From positions 1-28,088 of the forward strand of contig JAZDEY010000079.1 of NCBI GenBank assembly GCA_043808325.1: 28,088 bases of DNA, written 5' to 3'. Source of the stretch: JAZDEY01 sp043808325 [NCBI: Candidatus Eiseniibacteriota bacterium] (GTDB lineage: Bacteria > Arandabacterota > Arandabacteria > Arandabacterales). A model generated the notes under the pieces. The model was not told the DNA's origin and did not search any database. It worked only from the letters and a program-made list of their open reading frames with translations. Position numbers and translations under genes: made by a program. Positions 22,455-28,088 of the stretch are shown piece by piece (positions within the stretch are counted from its first letter, which is position 1; each line of letters begins with the position of its first letter).

Positions 22455-22823
22455 TCACACAACCTCAGGAGCAAGGGAGATGATCTTCATGAACTGCTTG
22501 TCCCTCAGTTCCCTTGCCACGGGCCCGAATATTCTCGAGGCCCTCGGTTCCTTGTCTTCATTTATCAAGACGGCCGCATTCTGATCGAAACGGATGTAAG
22601 AGCCGTCGGGTCTCCTGAACTCTTTCCTGGTCCTTACGATCACGGCCTTCGCGATATCGCCCTTCTTGATTTCACTGGCGGGAAGCGCATCGCGTATGCT
22701 GACTACGACGATGTCACCGACCCGGCCATATCTCCGGTAAGATCCGCCAAGCACCCTCAGGCACTTGGCCGTCCGCGCGCCCGAATTATCTGCTATCGTG
22801 AGTATCGTTTGCTGCTGTACCAT
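22455..22823 (-). CDS. rplN: 50S ribosomal protein L14
   Basis: 122 residues from the ATG at 22823 ([16 protein letters not shown]), the exact family start; the frame is open further up but has no reason to be used. Other conserved parts are [13 protein letters not shown], the [18 protein letters not shown] strand and the C-terminal [12 protein letters not shown]. It lies at the subunit interface. Confidence 0.98.
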   Translation of the reverse strand: MVQQQTILTIADNSGARTAKCLRVLGGSYRRYGRVGDIVVVSIRDALPASEIKKGDIAKAVIVRTRKEFRRPDGSYIRFDQNAAVLINEDKEPRASRIFGPVARELRDKQFMKIISLAPEVV

Positions 22824-22834
22824 ACGGCTCCATC

Positions 22835-23089
22835 CTATTCCGCTTTTTTCAAGACCTCGGCCACCCGCCACCTCTTGAGTTTACTGAGCGGCCTGGTCTC
22901 GACGATTCTTACAAGATCACCTTCTTGACACTGCTGTTTCGGATCGTCGGCGTAAAAACGGCGCCTCTTTTTGATCACCTTGCCGTAGACCGGATGTCTC
23001 AGACGCCTTTCTGACTCCACAACGACCGTCTTCTGCATCTTGTTGCTTATCACAACGCCCGATCTGGTCTTTCTTCCCGTAGCCTTCAT
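22835..23089 (-). CDS. rpsQ: 30S ribosomal protein S17
   Basis: 84 residues, an OB fold. Signature [14 protein letters not shown] near the start and the [18 protein letters not shown] motif near the end. Its ATG overlaps the rpmC stop as ATGA, so the two are translationally coupled. Confidence 0.97.
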   Translation of the reverse strand: MKATGRKTRSGVVISNKMQKTVVVESERRLRHPVYGKVIKKRRRFYADDPKQQCQEGDLVRIVETRPLSKLKRWRVAEVLKKAE

Positions 23090-23355
23090 TCTTTGACTTC
23101 CTTCTTATCTCCTGCCCCTTGACCTGTCGCCACTTTGGCTTCCTGGCTCCCCGGCAGTCTCGTCCTGCCGAGCTCGTCGCCCCTCAGGATCGTGAGGACC
23201 CTCGCGAGATCCCGCTTGAGGTACCTGAGTCTCAAGGGATTATCAAGCTTCTGTGTTGAGACACGGAATCTCAGGTTAAACAGCTCCTCACGCAGGTCTC
23301 TTGCAGTCCTCTCAAGCTCCTCTCGCGTGAGCTCTCGATATTTCTCCGGCTTCAT
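23086..23355 (-). CDS. rpmC: 50S ribosomal protein L29
   Basis: 89 residues from the ATG at 23355, longer than the usual 60-70. The L29 two-helix hairpin is at 1-62 ([33 protein letters not shown]). The last 27 residues (from about [11 protein letters not shown]) are an extra, flexible and charged tail. It starts five bases after rplP stops. L29 lies by the peptide exit tunnel. Confidence 0.95.
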   Translation of the reverse strand: MKPEKYRELTREELERTARDLREELFNLRFRVSTQKLDNPLRLRYLKRDLARVLTILRGDELGRTRLPGSQEAKVATGQGAGDKKEVKE

Positions 23356-23359
23356 CGGG

Positions 23360-23773
23360 CTATACCACCTCTCTCGACATGAATCTTGTCTTGATGGGCA
23401 GTTTCCTCGCGGCAAGCAACATCGCCGCGCGCGCAATTGCCTCGTTGACACCACCGAGTTCGAACATCACCCGGCCGGGCTTCACCACCGCGACGTGATA
23501 CTCAGGCGTGCCCTTGCCCTTACCCATTCTGGTCTCGGCCGGCTTGAAGGTCACCGGCTTGTCGGGGTAGATCCTTACCCAGATCTTCCCACCCCGCTTC
23601 ACGTGCCTGGTCATGGCGACTCGAGCAGCCTCGATTTGCCTCGCAGTGATCCATGCTGCCTCAAGCGCCATCAACCCGTACTCGCCAAATTCGATGGTGC
23701 AGCCCCTCCACGCCAAACCGCGGCGCTTGCCCCTCTGCTGCTTTCTATATTTTTCTCTCTTCGGACTAAGCAT
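23360..23773 (-). CDS. rplP: 50S ribosomal protein L16
   Basis: 137 residues, normal. It opens [19 protein letters not shown]; other marks are [19 protein letters not shown] and the Arg/Ile-rich middle. L16 positions the A-site tRNA elbow. It lies between rpsC and rpmC. Confidence 0.98.
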   Translation of the reverse strand: MLSPKREKYRKQQRGKRRGLAWRGCTIEFGEYGLMALEAAWITARQIEAARVAMTRHVKRGGKIWVRIYPDKPVTFKPAETRMGKGKGTPEYHVAVVKPGRVMFELGGVNEAIARAAMLLAARKLPIKTRFMSREVV

Positions 23774-23799
23774 CTGCGAGCTCCTCTAGTCCCTGGTCT

Positions 23800-24453
23800 C
23801 TATTTCTTCCCTTGCGTTTCCTCGGGCTTCCCAAAGATCTCGCCGTGGAAAACCCACACCTTGACTCCGCTCGCGCCGTAGGTGGTCCTTGCGGTCGCCC
23901 TGGCAAAATCCACATCGGCTCTCAAGGTGTGCAGGGGAACTCTCCCCTCCATGTACTGCTCTACCCGCGCCATCTCGGCTCCCGAGAGTCTGCCCTTACA
24001 CATTATCTTAATGCCCTTCGCGCCCGCCCTCATCGCAGACGCGATCGCTTTTTTCATCGCCCGCCGGTGGGACACGCGCTGCTCCAGTTGGCTCGCTATG
24101 TGCTCGGCAACCAGTTGGGCATCCAGCTCGGGCTTCTCCACTTCCTGGATATTCACGTGGATCTCTTTCTTGGTGATGTGCTGAAGCTCATCCCTCAGCT
24201 GGTCGACCTCGGCCCCTTTGCGGCCGATTACGATTCCCGGCCTTGCGGTATGAATTGTGACCGTGATCTTCTTCGGGGCTCTGTCAATCACGACCTTGGA
24301 TATACCCGCCCGTTGTAGCCTGCTGGTTATATACTTCCGTATGAAGATGTCTTCCCGCAGGAGCTCGGCGTAGCCCTTCTTTGCAAACCATCGCGAATCC
24401 CAGGTCTTAACGATTCCAAGTCTTAGACCGATAGGATTGGTCTTCTGCCCCAA
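23800..24453 (-). CDS. rpsC: 30S ribosomal protein S3
   Basis: 217 residues. The start is TTG at 24453, giving (M)[13 protein letters not shown], with GGAGGT six bases upstream. The type II KH domain (about 40-105) has [12 protein letters not shown]; the C-terminal domain has [14 protein letters not shown] and [14 protein letters not shown]3 lines the mRNA entry channel. Confidence 0.97.
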   Translation of the reverse strand: MGQKTNPIGLRLGIVKTWDSRWFAKKGYAELLREDIFIRKYITSRLQRAGISKVVIDRAPKKITVTIHTARPGIVIGRKGAEVDQLRDELQHITKKEIHVNIQEVEKPELDAQLVAEHIASQLEQRVSHRRAMKKAIASAMRAGAKGIKIMCKGRLSGAEMARVEQYMEGRVPLHTLRADVDFARATARTTYGASGVKVWVFHGEIFGKPEETQGKK

Positions 24454-24465
24454 AACGATACCTCC

Positions 24466-24882
24466 TTACTTCTTGCCCTTTTTCTTAGCAACGTGGGCCT
24501 TTACCTTTCGTATCTTCCTCGTGCCCTTTAGCGCGCGAGGAGTGTCCGTTGTGACCACGATTTTCACGTGACTGAGCCGTTTTCTTATTCTTGACGCCCT
24601 TCCGAATGCCCTCGGCCGCCATCTCGGCATTATAGGGCCCGGATCAATGCTTGCGCTCTTTACATAAAGGGTATCCGGATCCAGTTTGCCGGTTCCCTCG
24701 ACGTCGATCGCATTGGCAATAGCGGAATTCAAGACCTTGGAAACTATTGCCGCCCCTTTCTTGGGCGTGTACTTGAGTACCGCAAGAGCTTCATTGACGG
24801 GCTTGCCCTGAATCAGGCGAGTCACCAGTCTTGCCTTCCTGGGCGATATCAGAACGAAATTCGCTGCTGCCCTTGCCTCCAT
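24466..24882 (-). CDS. rplV: 50S ribosomal protein L22
   Basis: 138 residues, with the core at 1-112 and a Lys-rich tail (KVKAHVAKKKGKK) a little longer than usual. SPRKARLVTRLIQGK near 13-27 is conserved. The exit-tunnel beta-hairpin is at about 80-100 (GPIMPRWRPRAFGRASRI), where macrolide-resistance changes occur in other species. Confidence 0.97.
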   Translation of the reverse strand: MEARAAANFVLISPRKARLVTRLIQGKPVNEALAVLKYTPKKGAAIVSKVLNSAIANAIDVEGTGKLDPDTLYVKSASIDPGPIMPRWRPRAFGRASRIRKRLSHVKIVVTTDTPRALKGTRKIRKVKAHVAKKKGKK

Positions 24883-24892
24883 CGAAAATCCC

Positions 24893-25183
24893 TCACTTTA
24901 CCTTGGTGGCCTTCTCGGCGGAAACCCTGCCGCTGTGTCCCCTGAAAGTCCTTGTCGGAGCGAACTCCCCAAGCTTATGCCCAACCATGTTCTCCGTGAC
25001 GAAGATCGGGATGAACTTATTCCCATTGTGGACGGCCAGAGTATGCGACACAAACTCGGGTGTTACGGTCGAAGCCCTCGACCAGGTCCGGATCACTTTT
25101 TTCTCTCTCGTCCGGTTGAGCTCGTTGATCTTGTCCATAAGCTTCTGGTCCACATGCGGACCTTTTTTAAGAGAACGAGGCAT
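24893..25183 (-). CDS. rpsS: 30S ribosomal protein S19
   Basis: 96 residues. It opens [12 protein letters not shown], and the C-terminal signature is [18 protein letters not shown]. It pairs with S13 in the head of the 30S. Between rplB and rplV as usual. Confidence 0.98.
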   Translation of the reverse strand: MPRSLKKGPHVDQKLMDKINELNRTREKKVIRTWSRASTVTPEFVSHTLAVHNGNKFIPIFVTENMVGHKLGEFAPTRTFRGHSGRVSAEKATKVK

Positions 25184-25198
25184 GCTCCACTGTCCCCC

Positions 25199-26020
25199 CT
25201 ATTTCCTTCTTTTCACGATGAACTTATCGGAACCCTTGCGTTTCCTGGTCTTATAGCCCTTGCTGGGCAGCCCCTGCGGCGAGCACGGATGCCTGCCGCC
25301 GGAACTCTTGCCTTCACCGCCACCCATCGGATGATCAACCGGGTTCATGGCAACGCCTCTTACGCGCGGCCTCCAACCCATCCATCTATACCTGCCGGCC
25401 TTGCCGATCGAGATGCTCCCGTGTTCGACGTTCCCAACCTGACCGATCGTGGCCAGACACTGCTGCCTCACGAGCCTCATCTCGCCGGAGGGCAGCCGAA
25501 GGTGGGCGTAGAGCCCCTCTTTGGCAACCAACCGGACGAAGGAGCCCGCACTCCGCGCAAGCTGCCCGCCCTTGCCCGGCACCATCTCCACGTTGTGGAC
25601 TTCGGTACCGAGGGGTATCTCGCTCAGGGGCATCGCGTTTCCCGGCCTTATCTCCGAGCCGGACCCCGAAAGAACATTGTCCCCGACCGAGAGTCCCACA
25701 GGCCACACGATGTAGCGCTTCTCGCCGTCCACATAGTGCAAGAGGGCTATCCTTGCCGACCGATTGGGGTCATACTCCACGCTCGCAACCCTGGCAGGAA
25801 TGCCGTGCTTGTCGCGCCTGAAGTCTATCCTGCGATATAGCCGCTTGTGGCCGCCGCCCCTGAAGCGCACGGTGACCCGCCCCTGGTTGTTCTTGCCGGC
25901 CTTGCGCGTGAGGTGCTCGACAAGGCCCGGTTCGGGTTTTGTCTTTGTGATCTCCTCGAAGGTATAACCGGTCTTATACCTCAGAGCGGATGTTACCGGT
26001 TTGTACTTTCTGATTCCCAT
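25199..26020 (-). CDS. rplB: 50S ribosomal protein L2
   Basis: 273 residues, normal. It has an SH3-like/OB core with [16 protein letters not shown] near 55-70. The C-terminal loop [12 protein letters not shown] carries the invariant histidine near the peptidyl transferase centre. The end [12 protein letters not shown] is typical. L2 is needed for subunit joining. Confidence 0.98.
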   Translation of the reverse strand: MGIRKYKPVTSALRYKTGYTFEEITKTKPEPGLVEHLTRKAGKNNQGRVTVRFRGGGHKRLYRRIDFRRDKHGIPARVASVEYDPNRSARIALLHYVDGEKRYIVWPVGLSVGDNVLSGSGSEIRPGNAMPLSEIPLGTEVHNVEMVPGKGGQLARSAGSFVRLVAKEGLYAHLRLPSGEMRLVRQQCLATIGQVGNVEHGSISIGKAGRYRWMGWRPRVRGVAMNPVDHPMGGGEGKSSGGRHPCSPQGLPSKGYKTRKRKGSDKFIVKRRK

Positions 26021-26022
26021 GG

Positions 26023-26313
26023 CTACACCTGTTCAAATAGATCGATTGTCTGGCCCGTTTCAAGCGTCACGACGGCTTTCTTCCAATCGGGCCTCTTGCC
26101 GCTGAACATGCCCATCCGCTTGACCTTGCCGTGGGCGACCATTGTCCTGACGCCCTTAACCTTCACGTGAAAGATCTCTTCGACCGCTCGCTTTATCTCA
26201 ATCCTGTTGGCGCCGGTCGCTACCTTAAAGACATACTTGTTTCCTGTCTCCCTCAGCCGCGAACCCTTCTCGGTCACAATAGGCTTGAGAATTATTGATC
26301 GTGCATCCTTCAA
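26023..26313 (-). CDS. rplW: 50S ribosomal protein L23
   Basis: 96 residues from a TTG at 26313, with GGAGG ten bases before. The frame from there gives the family start (M)[16 protein letters not shown], and the nearby ATG (26306) is out of frame. The start overlaps the rplD stop as TTGA. L23 is the docking site for trigger factor and SRP at the tunnel exit. Confidence 0.96.
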   Translation of the reverse strand: MKDARSIILKPIVTEKGSRLRETGNKYVFKVATGANRIEIKRAVEEIFHVKVKGVRTMVAHGKVKRMGMFSGKRPDWKKAVVTLETGQTIDLFEQV

Positions 26314-26936
26314 CTTTTCAGCACCTCCACAAGCACTCCCACTGCGTCCTTATCAATCACCAACGTATCGCAACTCAAGATGTCGTGAATGTTCAGGTCC
26401 TTGGCGACAGCGGTCTTGACCCCGGGAATGTTGCGCGTCGCCTTCATGAGGACGTCGCTCTTGGCGCCCAGTACAAGCAGGCACCGCTGATCGGCGACCC
26501 CCAGTGCCTTAAGCATCTGGACCGCCTGTTTGGTCTTGGCTTCGCCGACCCCCAACCCCTCCACTATCTTGATGCCGCCTTCTTTGGCCTTCGCCGAAAG
26601 CGCCGATCTGATCGCGCTCTTGCGGGCCTTCTTCGGCAGCGAGTAATAGAAATCCCGTTGCTTCGGCCCATGGGCGACTCCTCCGCCCACCCACACCGGG
26701 GAGCTGACCTGTCCGGCCCTTGCTTTTCCCAGCCCCTTCTGCCGCCATGGCTTCTTGGTGCTGGCCTTGACCTCGGACCGCGTTTTGGCCCTGGCGGTTC
26801 CAAGCCTTTGATTGGCCATAAAGGACCGCGACGCTTCGTAAACCAGGTGCTTCTTGACCTTCACATCGAACACACTATCAGGCAGGTCTATCTTGCCTGA
26901 ACTCGAACCACTCGCATTGATCACTTCAAACTCCAT
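26310..26936 (-). CDS. rplD: 50S ribosomal protein L4
   Basis: 208 residues from the ATG at 26936 with GGAAGG seven bases upstream; the frame is open further but that would overlap rplC. The extended loop reaching the exit tunnel is at about 60-90 (KPWRQKGLGKARAGQ). In E. coli L4 also represses the S10 operon by attenuation; whether it does here is not shown. Confidence 0.97.
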   Translation of the reverse strand: MEFEVINASGSSSGKIDLPDSVFDVKVKKHLVYEASRSFMANQRLGTARAKTRSEVKASTKKPWRQKGLGKARAGQVSSPVWVGGGVAHGPKQRDFYYSLPKKARKSAIRSALSAKAKEGGIKIVEGLGVGEAKTKQAVQMLKALGVADQRCLLVLGAKSDVLMKATRNIPGVKTAVAKDLNIHDILSCDTLVIDKDAVGVLVEVLKS

Positions 26937-26950
26937 CGTAGTCCCTTCCG

Positions 26951-27568
26951 TCACTGCCCGCGAACCATCACATAACTTCTGGAATGGCCCGGGACAGCGC
27001 CCTTCACGGCAATTAGATTGTTCTCGGGATCAACTTTGACAACCTCAAGATTCCTGATCGTCTTCCGCGCGGCGCCGGTATGACCCGGCATGTGCTTGTT
27101 CTTCCATATCCTGCCCGGGTAGGCGCACTGGCCGATAGAACCCGGCCGCCGGTGCGACGTGCTCCCGTGAGCATCACCGCAACCGTGGAAGCCCCAGCGC
27201 TTCACGACTCCCTGGAAGCCCTTGCCCTTGGTCACGCCTGTGACGCGCACCTGCTCGCCCACCTTGAATACGTCCGCCCTGAGCTCCATGCCGACCTTGA
27301 AACCAGATATGTCTTCGAGCCTGATCTCGCGTAAGAGCTGCGCCGGCTCCAGGCCTGCCTTCGCGTAGACGCCAACCAGGGGTTTCTTGGCCCGCGACTT
27401 CTTACGCCTGCCAAACCCTATCTGGATCGCATTGTATCCGTGCTTGCTCTTGGTCTTCACTTCGACCACGGCGCACGGTCCGGCTTCAATCACGGTGACG
27501 GGGACCACGTCTCCCTTGTCATCGAAGACTCGCGCCATTCCGATCTTTCGCCCTATCATCCCTTTCAT
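26951..27568 (-). CDS. rplC: 50S ribosomal protein L3
   Basis: 205 residues. It opens MKGMIGRKIGMARVFDDKG. The central loop that reaches the peptidyl transferase centre is at about 125-160 (KRWGFHGCGDAHGST, then GSIGQCAYPGRIW). Normal size and position between rpsJ and rplD. Confidence 0.98.
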   Translation of the reverse strand: MKGMIGRKIGMARVFDDKGDVVPVTVIEAGPCAVVEVKTKSKHGYNAIQIGFGRRKKSRAKKPLVGVYAKAGLEPAQLLREIRLEDISGFKVGMELRADVFKVGEQVRVTGVTKGKGFQGVVKRWGFHGCGDAHGSTSHRRPGSIGQCAYPGRIWKNKHMPGHTGAARKTIRNLEVVKVDPENNLIAVKGAVPGHSRSYVMVRGQ

Positions 27569-27599
27569 ACAAGCTCACCTTCCTCGGGAAGACTCTTCG

Positions 27600-27908
27600 C
27601 TACACCTTGATCTCGATGTCGACTCCAGCGGGGAGATCCAACTTCATCAGGGCCTCCACCGTCTGAGGAGTCGACTCCCAGATGTCAATCAGCCTCTTGT
27701 GAGTCCGAATCTCGAACTGTTCCCTCGATTTCTTATCCACGTGACACGACCGAAGCACTGTATAGACCGAACGCTTGGTCGGCAAGGGTACCGGGCCCGA
27801 AACCTTCGCCCCGCTCTGCTTAGCAGTTCGAACGATCTCCCGGGCAGAGCGATCAACCGTAGCGTGGTCAAAGCCCTTCAGTCTTATCCTGATCTTCTGT
27901 CCAGGCAC
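27600..27908 (-). CDS. rpsJ: 30S ribosomal protein S10 (NusE)
   Basis: 102 residues from a GTG at 27908 with GGAGGT six bases upstream, giving (M)[14 protein letters not shown]. It ends in [15 protein letters not shown], and [16 protein letters not shown] is the conserved helix region (here [16 protein letters not shown]). S10 also acts as NusE in transcription antitermination with NusB and NusG. It follows tuf by 35 bases. Confidence 0.97.
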   Translation of the reverse strand: MPGQKIRIRLKGFDHATVDRSAREIVRTAKQSGAKVSGPVPLPTKRSVYTVLRSCHVDKKSREQFEIRTHKRLIDIWESTPQTVEALMKLDLPAGVDIEIKV

Positions 27909-27943
27909 CTAAATACCTCCGTTCTTACGTAACCGGTTTATTG

Positions 27944-28088
27944 TTATGCGTATATCTCACCGACAACGCCCTGGCCCACGGTCTTCCCACCCTCTCTCAC
28001 CGCAAACGTCAACCCGCGCTCCATCGCTATCGGTGTTATCAACTCCACCTCTACCGTTATGTTGTCGCCCGGCATCACCATCTCGCGT
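27944..28088 (-). CDS. tuf: Elongation factor Tu (C-terminal end, partial)
   Basis: Only the last 47 or so codons are in the window; the gene continues beyond the right edge. They read [17 protein letters not shown], then [18 protein letters not shown] and [11 protein letters not shown] before TAA. This is domain 3 of EF-Tu, which carries aminoacyl-tRNA to the ribosome. Its position just before rpsJ joins the str and S10 blocks, as in many bacteria. Confidence 0.96.
   Translation of the reverse strand, partial: REMVMPGDNITVEVELITPIAMERGLTFAVREGGKTVGQGVVGEIYA

Noticed and set aside
1-28088. CRISPR arrays, tRNA genes, rRNA genes and transposases
   Set aside because: None seen. The only regularly spaced repeats are attC sites and the short tandem repeat inside rplE.

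Overview
The window holds two very different regions of a bacterial chromosome. From about 28.1 kb down to 12.3 kb the minus strand carries one uninterrupted translation gene cluster: the tail of tuf, then the S10, spc and alpha ribosomal blocks (rpsJ to rplQ) with secY, adk, map, infA, rpmJ and rpoA in the classical order. It ends at a clear Rho-independent terminator. The genes are tightly packed, many overlap, and an unusual share start with GTG or TTG. The host is bacterial (rpoA, infA and secY in bacterial order) and probably diderm, since there is a lipoprotein with a lipobox. The GC content looks moderately high. I cannot name the phylum; the extended ribosomal proteins, standalone TrpB2 and Gly/Trp repeat lipoprotein fit a poorly characterised environmental lineage better than a model organism.

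From 12.2 to 4.85 kb lie ordinary metabolic genes. They are a GlcD-type FAD oxidoreductase and a GlcF-type iron-sulfur subunit (minus), a convergent lipoprotein gene (plus) sharing a hairpin terminator, a standalone TrpB2-type tryptophan synthase beta chain with a recognisable promoter and a leader of about 170 nt, and a NapH-like membrane ferredoxin followed by a small HMA-like anchored protein.

The left 4.5 kb is a chromosomal integron. An integron integrase gene (minus strand, with the IntI-specific insertion) is followed, beyond its 3' end, by a candidate attI and at least five gene cassettes separated by four attC sites. Each attC is recognisable from inverted TAAC/GTTA cores, an extrahelical base, and R'' and R' cores that match cassette by cassette. 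The extra base sets the attC orientation to the minus strand, so the cassettes point the same way as intI. This is the rare inverted integron layout, reported for example in Treponema denticola. The cassettes carry a GNAT acetyltransferase, a 302-residue protein of unknown function, a predicted membrane protein plus a small second ORF, a cassette with no clear gene, and a truncated cassette at the window edge. The last two share a homologous 141-bp leader. A consensus-like promoter between intI and attI points into the array and is a good candidate for the cassette promoter Pc.

The best leads are the inverted integron and its cassettes of unknown function, the two-gene cassette, the paired homologous leaders, the TrpB2 promoter nested in inverted repeats, and the small NapH/HMA module.
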